Positions 35,106-46,819 of a DNA stretch of 64,000 nt are shown one piece after another (the stretch's first letter is position 1; the number at the start of each line of letters is the position of its first letter). The notes under the pieces are model-generated. The model had not been told where the DNA came from. It saw only the letters and a list, made by a program, of their open reading frames with translations, and made no database searches. The stretch covers positions 770,517 through 834,516 of the forward strand of contig NC_053414.1 of NCBI RefSeq assembly GCF_016859285.1, given 5' to 3'. The position numbers were made by a program, and so were the translations under genes. The DNA comes from Xiphias gladius. Taxonomy: Eukaryota; Chordata; Actinopteri; Istiophoriformes; Xiphiidae.

Positions 35106-35362
35106 CTCTACAACAAGGTTTAAATCAGCAGGAGAAACTAGCTGATGTTCAACATTCAGTCTGAGAATTGTTCTCTTCACAGCAGCAGTTATTATTGACA
35201 GAATGGTTGAACGCAGTGAAGCAGCAGTGCACCGCCTACTGGATAATGTCGCCCTCTAGTGGAGGTAAAAAGCTGCGTTCCACCGTGGAAAAGGCTTCCA
35301 GCAGCTTGTCAGTGTGTCAGCTTGTGTTTTTGTACAGAGACTGTGGGTTTGCTGTCACTGTG

Positions 35363-35791
35363 GGCTTCACAGCAGAGTCAGTCACTGCAGCAGAGGAGAT
35401 GTTCATGTTGATTGGGTTTTTTTCCACTTTAATCTTCAGTCCAGGGACTGAAGCAGTTCCCACTGTTCCTCAAGCAGAGTGAGAGATGAGGAACTCTGGT
35501 GGTTTTCCTGGATATTGTCGATACCAGAAGAAGTAAGCAGCAGCAGCTTTGGAGTATGTGTAGGACAGAGTAACAGTGCTGCCTTCTGAACTGAACTCTT
35601 CTTTATTGACTGTAGTCAGACCTTCACAGTTGATGCCTGAAGGAAAAATAATTGTTATTTGATGATGTAAAAGTCTCAGTGAACAGTTCACATTCAGATG
35701 TTGTAAACTTTTCTTGTGCTGCATAATCTAACATACCTGTTAGAGTGGAGAGAAACAGTAGAGAAAATCCAGAATAATGCAATGACAGCAT
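35363..35791 (-). pseudogene. TRAV: TCR alpha/delta V pseudogene, family F1 (copy 2)
   Basis: The leader exon 35737-35791 (MLSLHYSGFSLLFLSTLT) is intact, followed by a 100-bp intron and V exon 35363-35636. It has Tyr in place of the first framework Cys (LSYTYSKAAAAYFFWYRQ), a TGA stop at 35470-35472 after EFLISHSA, and deletion of the YYCAL codons at the 3' end. The RSS remains (35325-35333 nonamer-like, 35356-35362 heptamer). Confidence 0.93.
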
Positions 35792-36689
35792 GTTGAACAC
35801 AGGTAATGTTTCTGGTTTGTGTATAGAACTCTGCTGAATCTGGAAGTTCCTCTCTCTTCTATAGGTCAGTAACAGCTCAGCTCCTCCCTGAATCTTCATG
35901 TCTCTCATAGATCTTTATTTTCCTGTTAACAGACAGGTAGCAGCAGGTTGTTTCAGCTGTAGAAATAAAAGGATGTCAGATTCTGATTCACTCAGCTGAG
36001 AGAAGTTTGGCAACACCAGCTCTCACCTTTTCATAAAGAGGCTAAAATAAAAGTCCTGCTGCCAACATAACAGGTTCTTAATGGAAGGTACAAATATTTC
36101 ATATAATGTTTATGTTTTATGAGAAATTTCACCCAACAGTAACATCAAAGGAGGATCTAGGACTCAACCGTGTGGTACACCACCAGAAGTTACAACCAGA
36201 GCGGACAGAGAAACTCTTATTCAACAGGTGATAATTAAATCAATCAAGATGTGAGGCTGTGATTCCAACCAGTTTATGAAGAAGCTTGATTAAATTGTGT
36301 GATCTGTCAAATGTGGAGTTTAAACTGAGAAGGATCAGTTGATTTTACATATTATTGCTTCAAACAACCACAAATTCCACAACGATTTTCAGGTATTCAG
36401 CTGACATTCTTATCCAGAACAGCTCCTGAGAAGCTTGAACGTCTGTTTTGTATTAACACAGAAACAGTTTGTCTCTTCCTGCATTAGTCATAGTTTGGTT
36501 CCTCTCTAAATCTGTTTAATCATCATCGTTCAACCATCTTTAACAGACAGTGCCTGAAGGATCATTTATGAATCATTATATACCTTAATAGTTGGTCACT
36601 ATGTAATGGTAAAGAAATACCGCACCACACTCTTTTCCAATTAACAGTCTGACCATAACGTAACATTATTTTTATTGACCCATTAAACA

Positions 36690-37745
36690 TTTAGTTCTGG
36701 TGGAAAAAGTCAGTGAACCCTTGGATTTAATAACTGCTGGAACCTCAACAAGCTCTTCCAGTAGCTGTGGATCAGATCTGCAGAGCGTTCAGGAGGAACG
36801 TTGGACCGTTTGAATTCATTCTGTAGTATATCTAATTTGATGTTTAGAGTCATTCTCCTGCTGCGTCTCCCAACTTCTACTGAGCTTCAACTAGCGTACA
36901 GCCACCCTGGCATTATCCTGTAAGATGCCTTGATAAACCTGGGAATTCATTTTACCCTCGACGATGGTGAGTCTTCCAGGTCCAGAGGCAGAGAAAGCCC
37001 CAAATCACGATGATCCCTCCCTCGTACTTCACCGCTGGGATGATGTTTTCATGTTGGTATGCAGAGCCTTTCTTACACCATGCATAGTGCTGGGTGTTCT
37101 TCCCAAACAATTAAACCTTGGTTCAGTCCCCAAAACATTTTCCCTGTAGTGTTGTGCAGTGTCGAGCTGCTGTTTGGTAAACTTCAGGTGTGCAGTGATG
37201 TTTTTGTGGGAGAGCAGCAGCTTCGCCCGTGGTGCCCTGCCCTGGACACTGTGCTCCATGATCTGCGTATGAAAGACTCACGAACAGAGATGTCAACCCA
37301 CTTCATGATTCCTGTAAGCATTTAGCTGTTACTCTGGGCCTCTTTTTTTACCTCATTGATTGATCATTCTGCTTCGTGACTTTGGAGTCATCTTGATTGG
37401 ACGCCAACCCCTAGGGAGAGTAGTCACAGAACTAAAGTGTCTCTGTTTACAGACAGTTTGTCTGACTGTGGACTGATGAATGTTTAAACTCTTTGAGGTG
37501 ACTCTTAAACGTCTCCAGCTTTGAACAAACCAACAATTCTTGATCCTGCGTCTTCTGAGATCTTGTTTATGAGGCCTGGTTGTATAACAAACTCAAAATG
37601 TTTGAGTCCTTTTTATGAGTCACAGTAGCTCTAACCCACACCTCCAATCTGGTCTCACTGACTGGACTCCAGGTTTCCAATTAACTTTAGTTGATGTAAT
37701 TAGACGAGGGTATCACATACTTTTTCCAAGCTACACTGTGAGTGT
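36690..37745 (-). mobile_element. Decayed Tc1-like DNA transposon (copy 1)
   Basis: The minus strand carries a fish Tc1 transposase relic. The clearest part is at 37029-37259, with KNITAHLKFTKQQLDTAQHY and then a damaged ENVLGTEPRFN, the equivalent of the TDESKFN block. The flanks read like the ends of this family: TGGTGGAAAAAGTCAGTGAACC near 36690-36720 and CACATACTTTTTCCAAGCTA near 37714-37735. Many stops and frameshifts make it non-functional. It shares its damage with the copy at 59.0-60.3 kb, so the two arose by segmental duplication. Confidence 0.85.
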
Positions 37746-38289
37746 TTGAAGGATGTTTTCGATATGGAGAAGAACAATACAATGATTTGTGTGTTACTAG
37801 TTGAAATAGATTGTGTTTGTTCACAGTTGTAACCTAGATGAAGATTTGAACACGTTTTAGGACAAATTTATACATAAATGCGGATAATTCCAAAGGCTTC
37901 GCTTACTCTTTCTTGCCAATGTAAATAACCATACAGTTTCTGTTCAGTTGAAGGACCACATTCACTGACACAAGTGAAAACTTTAACCATGGGATGTGAT
38001 TCCAAGTCCATAGGTTTGCACGGCAGCAGATAGATTACATGTTCATTTAAGTCCTTGGAAATTCATAACCTTGTGTTTTCATTATGTGAAACATGACGCA
38101 ATCCACTATTACTGCGGGAAAAAAATGGCTTAATGTCCATACACATCAGATTATCATGAAATACTTCTATATGATTCCAATTTCAGTTTTTCTCTGAATT
38201 ACAGTTCGTCTGCTTCTTTCCACTATTCAATGTCGCACTTTGATTCCCTAAAAACATCTTTATTCAGCTGACACTTTTATCGAGAAAAG

Positions 38290-38640
38290 CTCACAATGCG
38301 GATGAGCTTCTAACTTTCTCTCTGACTGATCATTTTACAGGTAAATTTATCTGAAATCACAGCACAGTCGTTGTCTTTAACTTAAGTGTCTGGTGATTCT
38401 GTCAGACGACGTCCTGGTTACGAAACCAGGATTTTAGCAGCAGAGCAGCAGCTTGGAAGTGACTGCTGGTTAACATGTCGTCTCAATGGGCCACGTTTCA
38501 GTCACTGTTTCATACTTGTTCCATCGTCTGACAACAGAAACAGAAAAACATGAAAATGAGAACGGCTTCATGGGAATTCAGCTGCATTAAATTACTGTAT
38601 ATGTGAGCACAGACAGTAGGACAGAAGTAAACAGATAAAG
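38290..38640 (+). repeat. Interspersed repeat R1 (copy in segmental duplication 1)
   Basis: The same repeat as 4383-4720 in opposite orientation. It contains the CAGACGACGTCCTGGTTACG-like block and ends at GGACAGAAGTAAACAG. Confidence 0.75.
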
Positions 38641-38869
38641 GGTGATTTAACTGCTTTCCTGCCTTTACTCACATCTCCAAGAACCGGTGTGGTTTTACTG
38701 CTCTAATATTGATTTTCATACAATTACATAATTTGTTCAGGTAATAAAAAGCTACCATCTTAATACAGACCAACAAGTGACAGTTTTTACAAATGGAAGT
38801 CCTGATTGTGCGTGTTGTTATACACATGCACTTTTCTCGGTTCTTGATCCATTGTTTTCTGACGTGCAG

Positions 38870-41660
38870 ACGTGCTGAGGTAAGCGTATTGTCTCATTTC
38901 CAGTTGCCAGCTTCCGTGTGACTGGTAGCGAGTTTTACTGCTCTGCCTCTACCCAGTTAATTTTGCTATTTTTCTTCATTACAGCAGCCAATTACCCGCT
39001 CTACGTTTAAACGTACATTAGTTCTGCTTAAGCCCTCTTAGCTCTCTCTTTCTTCTAGCGACTTCCTCGCTACTGTACAGTTGTTTACACGCTTCTACAT
39101 CCACTAGTTACTTTAGCTTAGCAGTTAGCGATGGTTTCTCACTCTCCTGCTCTGTCTTGCTCGGTGTGTCACATGTTTAGTTATTCCTCTGCCTCCTTTA
39201 GCGATAATGGTACGTGTAATAAACGTAGTTTATTTGCAGTGATGGAGGCGAGGCTTAGTCAATTGGAACCATGGCTCCGCACCATGGAAACCAAATCGTT
39301 AACTGCTGCTGTTAGCCAGCCCCCGTGCTTAATGCGAGCCAACCCAGTCTAGCTCCCTCTCTCCCCGGCAGCTCCCGAGCAGCGGAAGCCAGGCGGCTGG
39401 GTGAATGTCGTAACAAGCGTAGCCCTAAGCAGAAGCCGTGGTTCACCACCAACCAGTTAACGTTTCAAACAGATACTCCCCACTCAGCGACACTCTCGCT
39501 GAGAAACCAATTCTGGTTATTGGCAGCTCTATCTTGAGAAACGTGAAGTTAGCGACATCGGCGATAGTCAAATGTATTCCCGGGGCCAGAGCGGGCGACG
39601 TTGAATCCTACTTAAAACTGCTGGCTAAGGATAAATGTAAATATAGTAAGATTGTTATTCACGTCTGTGGTAATGATACCTGATCACGCCAATCGGAGGT
39701 TACAAAAATTAATGCAGAGTCGGTGTTTACATTTCCAAAGACAATGTCGGACTCCGTAGTTTTCTCTGGGCCCCTGCCTAATCTGACCAGCAATGACATG
39801 TATAACTGCTGGCTGTCGAGGTGGTGTCCACCAAACAACGTGGGCTTTGTAGATAACTGGCGGACTTTTGGGGGAAGACCCGGTCTGATCAGGAGAGACG
39901 GCATACATCCCACTTTGGATGGAGAAGCTCTCATATCTAGAAATCTGACCGAGTTTATTAGTAGACCAAAACCATGACAACCCAGAGATGAGATCGGGAG
40001 GCAGAGTTGCAGTCTTACAGGCTTCTCTGTGCTTCCATTACAGCAGTCACCCACCCAAACCCCCATAGAGACTGTGTCTGCCCCCAACCACCTAAACTAA
40101 TTAACTCAAAAAGAAACAGAAGAGGAGTTGTACACAGAAACCTCATACAAATTAAGACCACCTCTGCAGAAGTACAACAAAAGAAGGAGAATTAAATGTG
40201 GACTCTTAAACATTAGATCGCTCCAATCCAAAAGTATTAAGTAAATGATCTAGTATCAGATCATTATATTGATATATTTAGTCTCACTGAAACCTGGCTG
40301 TGTCATGATGATTTAGTTAGCCTAAATGCCTAAATTACACACTATGAGGCAGAAATGTCTTTTCTAGATGTCTGTCTGACAGTGCTGTAGCTAAATTTAA
40401 GGAACTGATTCCATCAGCACTTAATTCACTTCCGTGTTTCAATATAACAGAGGACTCCTATGCTAACTTTAGTCCCTCCCAAATTGACCATCTTGTTGAT
40501 ATTGCTGCAGGTTCAATGAGAATGACACTCGACTCCATTGCCCCTCTAAAAAAGAAGATAATAAAACAAAGGAGGTTAGCTCCATGGTTTAGCTCCCAAA
40601 CCCGTATATTAAAGCAAACTACGCGAAAACTTGAAAGGATATGGCGTTCTACCACTTGCTTCCCACTTAGCCTGGCATGATAGTCTTAAAACATATAGGA
40701 AGGCCCTCTGTAATGCCAGAGCAGCCTATAACTCAATTTATTAGAGGAAAACAAAAACAACCCTAGGTTTCTTTTCAGCACTGTAGCCAGGCTGACAGAG
40801 AGTCATAGCTTCATTGATCCATGTATTCCTATAGCTCTCAGTAGTGACGATTTCATGAGCTTCTTTAATGATAAAATTCTAACTATTGGAGACAAAGTTC
40901 ACCACCTCTGGCACCAACTTATCTTCAAACACAGGAGCCTTAGAAACAGCTGCAAAACCTGATGTATGATTAGACAGTTTCTCTCCCATCAACCTTCCCC
41001 AATAACCTCAACAATGTCTTCATCTAAACCATCAACCTGTCTCTTAGACCCCAGTCAGGTCTGACTCAGGCTGGTCTTGAACCATCCCCTAGTTATGCTG
41101 CTGTAGGCCTAGACTGACGGGTGACTTCCCATGATGCACCAAGCTCCCCTCTCCTCCTTTTCCTCTCCATCTGCACGCATTCATATGGCATCGGTGCTCG
41201 TTACTAACTTGTCTTCTCCTCTCTCTCGTAGTTTTGTCCTTTCTGGTCTCTCTCCTCTCTCCTCCTGTCGCTCTCTGCAGGTATTTCTGCCCCTGGTTCT
41301 GCAGAGTCTGGATCTGTGATTGCAAACCACCTACTGCCCCCTGCTTCAAATATTATGATTATCATCTATTATCATTAATTATAATAATATCTATTATTTA
41401 GTTTTATTATTAGTCTCATTATTGTTACACGTCTTAATGTTATACGTCTACTGTGCTATGCCCCCCCCCCATTATGAGCTGGGTTCTGTTCAAGGTTTCT
41501 ACATGTTGAAAGGAGGTTTTTTCTCACCCATGTCGCCAAGTGATGGATCTCTGTAACAAGGAGTCCGGTCTAGACCTGTTCTACATGAAAGTGACCTGAG
41601 ATAACCTCTGTTATGATTTGGCTCCTATATAAATAAAATTGAATTGAATTGAATTTTCTA
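38870..41660 (+). mobile_element. L2/CR1-type LINE, internally deleted (copy 1)
   Basis: A non-LTR retrotransposon relic. ORF1 is in pieces: the N-terminal part from 39131, then a GDSL/SGNH-esterase-like domain at about 39510-39977 with the blocks GSSILRN, HVCGNDT and RDGIHPTLDG. ORF2 begins near 40190 with CGLLNIRSLQS, the start of an apurinic endonuclease, and TETWLCHDD. Most of the endonuclease is deleted, as it is in copy 2. A linker region (PLKKKI, RRLAPWF) follows. From about 41058 the sequence jumps to the element's 3' end, so the RT is lost. The tail GGCTCCTATATAAATAAAAT followed by TGAATTGAATTGAATT at about 41618-41655 is the usual 3' end of such fish LINEs. Many frameshifts and stops are present. 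Confidence 0.88.
41461..41470. repeat. Poly-C run in LINE 3' region
   Basis: Ten consecutive C bases in the 3' non-coding part of the L2-type element. Confidence 0.8.
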
Positions 41661-41994
41661 ATTTATAATACTGTGAATAAAAAGTATAACATTAAACATA
41701 TTAGACTATTACATGTGATGACCACTCGAATTTACGCAAATATATTGCTTTCATCAATTCATTCCTTTTATCACATTTCGTCAGTTGGGCAGCCTCACAA
41801 ATATGAATTTGAAGTCTGTTAGATGTGAGAGGATTTGCTGTTGCAATTAGTTGGGACGTCTTATTGTTAATATCAATAACATCCCACAGCACCTCATTAT
41901 CATCAGAGTCTGTGTTGTATAAAACAAGCGTGCCCTCATCCTGACTTTTATTTTTAGTACCTGATTTTCTGTTTTTTGCTTTTATCACCAGTAC

Positions 41995-42122
41995 ATAGAA
42001 TCTAGACTGGATCATAAGAAACCAGTGAAGTTTAACAGTGTGTGACTCCCTCTAGTGGATGTTGTTGAGTATTCTGTTGTCTTTGCTCCAAAGGTTTTTG
42101 TACAGAGTTCTGGTGTTTCCTG
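41995..42122 (-). pseudogene. Orphan V downstream flank with RSS nonamer, V deleted
   Basis: The flank normally found after F3, F4 and F1 V segments is present (ATAGAATCTAGACTGGATCA through GACTCCCTCTAGTGGATG). It includes a perfect nonamer at 42093-42101 and most of the spacer. At about 42122 it breaks into unrelated sequence just before the heptamer. No V exon follows, so this is the site of a lost V gene. Confidence 0.88.
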
Positions 42123-42129
42123 ATGTTTT

Positions 42130-43080
42130 TAAAAATAATATGATGCAAAGGAATCATGTTAATAGAAAATGAGAGGACCCAGGATTGTACCCTGTGGTAC
42201 CCACAAGAAATCACATCCTGAGAAAATAACAGAGAAACTTCTTTTAGAAAGATGAGAATAAAATCCATTGACACAGTCCTCCCATAAAAAAAAACCATAT
42301 AAGTCGTCTGTGCAGCAGCTTATTATGACCTATAGTTGTGTTTTATCGATAGGCGACCTCTTGTGGTGGTACTAATTATAATTGGAGCAGAAGAGGAAGT
42401 CAGCTGACGCTGCATAAAGAGTGACAAAGTCCACATAGGGAAGAGGTTTAGGTGTAAGGATGGGTCCACAATCTTAACTGCGTGGTTATTATTGTGACCA
42501 TGATGACAAAGGTCTTGTACACCTGCGCTGCAGGAACACTCTTTAATGAGACGCTGCTATGGTTCAAAAGGGGACCAAAAACCTATATGGTCGCTTTGGC
42601 TTGAGGACTTGTTAAATCCATCAAAGCAAGAGGAAGCTGCTGATGTGATCTATCAGCAGCTTTGATCTATGAAATATTTAATGTGACCGTACACATATAA
42701 AGATGACCTAAATATGATTATTTCAATTGTCAAATATTAGTATTTTTCAATTGTTTATTCATATTTAAAATTGTTTTTCATTTCCGCAGTTGTGAATATG
42801 TTAGAAATTCACAAAAATATTCTCCCTACACAGATGAATTTGAGCTCTATTAGATGTCAGAGTATTAACTGTTACACTCAGTTATTAATAATAAGCCACA
42901 AAACATTATTATCATCAGAGTTTATATCGTATGAAACAAGTTTTTTATCTTTAATTCTTCATTTTCTGTTGTTTTTATCACCAGTACATAGAATCTAGAC
43001 TGGATCATAAGAAACCAGTGAAGTTTAACAGTGTGTGACTCCCTCTAGTGGATGTTGTGGAATATTGTGTTGTCTTTGCT
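42130..43080. other. Intergenic DNA, no gene recognised
   Basis: Includes the GAGGACCCAGG...CTGTGGTACC repeat word at 42173-42206 and, from 42825, the shared V downstream flank. No coding sequence was seen. Confidence 0.55.
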
Positions 43081-43085
43081 CCAAA

Positions 43086-43123
43086 GGTTTTTGTACAGAG
43101 TTCTGGTGTTTCCTGTCACTGTG
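43086..43123 (-). promoter_or_regulatory. 23-type RSS of F3 V segment (22-bp spacer)
   Basis: Heptamer CACAGTG (43117-43123), 22-bp spacer, perfect nonamer (43086-43094). Confidence 0.93.
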
Positions 43124-43719
43124 GGCTGCAGAGCACAGTAGTACACAGCAGAGTCAGTCACCTGAAGCCTCTGGATCTTCAGAGGAACTGATGTCTTGTT
43201 GAGTTCAGCATTAAATCTGTCTTTTGGGAACTCTTCAGCATTTTGTACTGTTTTTGAGAAACATTTCAACATGAACTTTGGGAAGTCATTTGCTTCTTGT
43301 TTGTACCAGAACAGAGTGGGTCCCGTGCCACTGGTCTCAAATGTACAACCGAGTGTAACTGTCTCTCCTTCAGTAGCAATGACATCTCCTGTTGGCTGGA
43401 TCACTCTGTCTTCTCCTTTACACTCTGGGGAAGAACAGAACATGCAGAGGAAGAGACGAATCAATGAAGATAATTGATTAAAGGAGAACAATCAGTGGTT
43501 TAAACAGTTACCTGCCCAGAGAGTCAGACACACAAAGTGCTTTTATAAGGTTACAAATGTCGGCAGAAATGATCTGCTCTGATTTTCTGTATAATAAACA
43601 TTAAAAGCACTGACTCTACAGCTCAGTAACATGTTGAAGTGTTTTCAGAGGAAACGTTTTGTTCTTTCCATCTTACCAAAGAAAAGAGCAGCGAGAATAA
43701 TCCACAGCCAAAGTTCCAT
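43124..43719 (-). CDS. TRAV: TCR alpha/delta variable segment, family F3 (copy 2)
   Basis: The leader exon 43677-43719 encodes [14 protein letters not shown]; the V exon is 43124-43424. It differs from copy 1 at a handful of residues (A/T in ATEGE, A in KQEAND, Q in TVQNAEE, R in KIQRLQ, and CALQ in place of CALR). All framework landmarks are intact: [23 protein letters not shown]. It is predicted functional. It is again paired with an F1 pseudogene on its high-coordinate side. Confidence 0.93.
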
Positions 43720-43978
43720 CTCTACAACAAGGTTTAAATCAGCAGGAGAAACCAGCCAATGTTCAACATTCAGTCTGAGAATTGTTCTCTTCACAGCAGC
43801 AGTTATTATTGACAGAATGGTTGAACGCAGTGCAGCAGTAGTGCACCGCCTACTGGATAATGTCGCCCTCTAGTGGAGGTAAAAAGCTGCGTTCCACCGT
43901 GGAAAAAAGGTTTCCAGCAGCTTGTCAGTGTGTCAGCTTGTGTTTTTGTACAGAGACTGTGAGTTTGCTGTCACTGTG

Positions 43979-44415
43979 GGCTTCACAGCAGAGTCAGTCA
44001 CACGAGCAAGAGGAGATGTTCATGTTGATTTGGTTTTTTTTCCACTTTAATCTTCAGTCCAGGGACTGAAGCAGTTCGCACTGTTCCTCAAGCAGAGTGA
44101 GAGATGAGGAACTCTGGTGGTTTTCCTGAATATTGTCGATACCAGAAGAAATAATCACTTACAGTTACTTCTTTGGAGTATGTGTAGGACAGAGTAACAG
44201 TGCTGCCTTCTGAACTGAACTCTTCATTGTTAACTGGAGTCAGTCCCTGACAGTTGATGCCTAAAGGAAAAATAACTGTTATTTGATGATGTAAAAGTCT
44301 CAGTGAACAGTTCACATTCAGATGTTATGAACTTTTGTTGTGCTGCATAATCTAACATACCTGTTAGAGTGGAGAGAAACAGTAGAGAAAATCCAGAATA
44401 ATGCAATGACAGCAT
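43979..44415 (-). pseudogene. TRAV: TCR alpha/delta V pseudogene, family F1 (copy 3)
   Basis: The leader exon 44361-44415 is intact and the V exon is 43979-44260. It has Tyr for the first framework Cys (LSYTYSKEVTVSDYFFWYRQ), the shared TGA stop at 44088-44090 and the shared loss of the YYCAL codons. The residual RSS has its nonamer-like part at 43941-43949 and heptamer at 43972-43978. Confidence 0.93.
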
Positions 44416-45380
44416 GTTGAATACAGGTAATGTTTCTGGTTTGTGTATTGAACTCTGCTGAATCTGGAAGTTCCTCTCTCTTCTATAGGTCAGTAACAGC
44501 TCAGCTCCTCCCTGAATCTTCATGTCTCTCATAGATCTGTATTTTCCTGTTAACAGACTGGTAGCAGCAGTTTGTTTCAGCTGGAGACGGGACATGTTTT
44601 TCAGTCATCTTTTCAGACAGGAACTTACAGAAAGGAAATTTAAAGGATGGATCACCTTTTCAGGGTTTGCAACCACAAGAAGAACCAACCTCATTCTTCT
44701 AAAGCAGAGATGTCACTGTACAACATTAGTCTGCTGATAATCAATGAAAGCTCAATGTCACAGGTCTTATCCAGTTGAAAAGCAGAGTTCTTCAGTTTGA
44801 TGGACAGTATACAACACTTCATTTGAACTGACTGAAAGAGTTTTGGGATCAAATAAAAGGAAAACAGGTTTTGACTCCATCAGCTGTACAAGCTTTTGAA
44901 ACACCAGCACTTTTCAATCAAACATCTTAAGGTTTGTTGCGTAACAAAACAGTGGAAATGGATATTGTCTTTCAGTAATATCATCGAAGAGCATCATGGA
45001 GCTTAATAAGAGGACCTAGGACTGATCCCTGTGGTACACCACAAGAAAGTTCCTCCCCTGACAAAAAGCCACAGAGAAACTTGTATCACAAAGATTAAAT
45101 AACAGCAACCAAGAGCTGAGTCTATGATACCATCCACTATACAGAAGATTGAATTCATGTGCAGTCAGTCAAAAACAATCCCCAATGAATGAGGAATAAA
45201 GTCAATCAAGATCCAGCCCAGAAAGACTTTTAGTCTTAGTAGTCATCCTTAGGTCATTAACATTCACAAAGGCTGTTGTCGTTGCTGTGCTTGTTGAGTG
45301 GAGACATAAGGTTTCCTTAGTGGATACTCCTCAGCAGTTATCAGCGTCTGTACATAAATAAGTAGATTAGTCATTAACTA
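44416..45380. other. Intergenic DNA, no gene recognised
   Basis: F1 upstream flank up to about 44600, then unique-looking AT-rich DNA with the GAGGACCTAGGACTG repeat word near 45006-45045. No gene was seen. Confidence 0.55.
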
Positions 45381-45384
45381 AACT

Positions 45385-46240
45385 GTTCTCAGTGGATGTC
45401 TCTCTGTTCTCCCTTCCCTTTTCTTTTTGTTCCAAAAATGTACTCGCTGCCCATCAAATGAACAGCAAACACACATACAAAAAAACATAAAAACTCAACA
45501 CCAACACCACCCCCCTCCAAAAAAAACAATGTATTGTATCCGATAAAACATGAAGATAAATAAATCAATAGCAGTAAACAAACTCCCAGAACACAGAAGG
45601 AAAAACAAGGACAAAAACAACCAACCAAACAATTAAATGATTTAATACTGTGTGTTCAACATACACACTATACCTGATGTTTTCATAAGGAACACAGGAG
45701 AACGTCTCATTAAACCACATTGATGCAGTTGGGGCATTACGATCTGTCCAACACAGTGCAACACATTTAATGGCTGCCATTATCACCATTCTTGGAAATG
45801 TCTTGATGGTATTAGTAAGGGCTGTAAGCTTTATCCCATAAAGGAAACAAACAAAGTTCCAAAAGTATTTTGTCTTCGATTATTGTGGTCAAGGTTTCCA
45901 CAACATTTTTCCTAGAAGAAAACAAATGAATACAATTCAAGAACATATCCATAAAATGTCCTACTTCTAATTTACATCTTGGACATACTTGGGGATTCTT
46001 TGAGTTCATGAAGTGGAGGCTCTCTGGTGTCACGTATACTCTATGAATCAGATTATATTGTAATTTCCTATGTTTAATTTTTAAATTAATTAATCATCCC
46101 TCTATTTTTCTATACGAGTTCATTTCCTCAAGGCCAATTAGACTCATCAGGTTGGTATGAATATGGAAGATCAGCTCCTTCAACAATGATTTATCAACTA
46201 CCAAATCCTCCAGTAGTGATAAAAGCTGAGAGTAAAATGA
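45385..46240 (-). mobile_element. 3' remnant of an L1/Tx1-type LINE
   Basis: The minus strand at 45812-46033 reads TPESLHFMNSKNPQVCPRC, then KLEVGHFMDMFLNC. This matches the Cys-His block near the C-terminus of L1-group ORF2 proteins, where ...LH.M......C..C....G...H....C is typical. A second frame at 45565-45789 continues with MAAIKCVALCWTDRNAPTAS, the following conserved segment. Frameshifts separate them. Only the last part of ORF2 and the 3' tail remain, as expected for a 5'-truncated insertion. It sits just beside the F4 V segment. Confidence 0.75.
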
Positions 46241-46337
46241 TTCTAGACTGGATCATAAAAAAAAAAACACTGAAGTTTAACAGTGTGTGACTCCCTCTAG
46301 TGGATGTTGTGGAGTATTCTGTTGTCTTTGCTCCAAA

Positions 46338-46375
46338 GGTTTTTGTACAGAGTTCTGGTGTTTCCTGTCACTGTG
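46338..46375 (-). promoter_or_regulatory. 23-type RSS of F4 V segment (22-bp spacer)
   Basis: Heptamer CACAGTG (46369-46375), 22-bp spacer and perfect nonamer (46338-46346). Confidence 0.93.
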
Positions 46376-46819
46376 GGCCTCAAAGCACAGTAGTACACAG
46401 CAGAGTCAGACAGCTGAAGCTTCTGGATCTTCAGAGGAACTGATCTTGAGGCGGAATTCAGAGTGGATGAAAATCTCCCTGAACTCATCGGCTGTGTTCC
46501 CTTCATCCAGATTAATGCGGCTCAGGATGAACTTGGGGCTGTTGTTTCCATCCTGTTTGTACCAGAAGAGATAATTACTCGCGGAACTGCTGTTATATAG
46601 ACAGTCAAGTGTTACTGCCTCTCCTTCAGTAGCAGTCACATCTCTTTTTGGTTGCAGCACGTTGTCTTTTTGTGCTCTGCATTCTGTAAAACACCAACAA
46701 ACGGTATCAGTGTGCTGTCAGAGAATCGTCTCAGTGTTGGATCGATATCAGAGAAACTGAGTTGTGTTCATACCAAGGCACATAGCAGCCAGCAGCACTG
46801 AGATGAGCAGAGGCGTCAT
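46376..46819 (-). pseudogene. TRAV: TCR alpha/delta V segment, family F4, frameshifted
   Basis: The leader exon 46774-46819 encodes MTPLLISVLLAAMCL, and the 90-bp intron and acceptor are intact. V exon 46376-46683 starts ECRAQKDNVLQPKRDV and reads well through AVTLDCLYN (Cys), [18 protein letters not shown] (Trp) and GNTADEFRE. The frame then slips by one base around 46480-46500. The rest ([18 protein letters not shown] through [12 protein letters not shown]) is intact but in another frame. One small indel would explain it, so this is either a recent pseudogene or a sequencing or assembly error. The RSS is perfect. Confidence 0.88.

Larger units (their letters stand above)
35637..41057. repeat. 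Segmental duplication, copy 1 (pairs with 58039-63607)
   Basis: About 5.4 kb that matches 58039-63607 nearly base for base, starting in the F1 leader region. It includes intergenic DNA, a dead Tc1-like element, repeat R1 and a dead L2 LINE. The copies differ by small indels and by one roughly 180-bp segment (59040-59221) absent here. At 41057 the homology stops, because this copy has lost the LINE's RT part. Confidence 0.9.
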
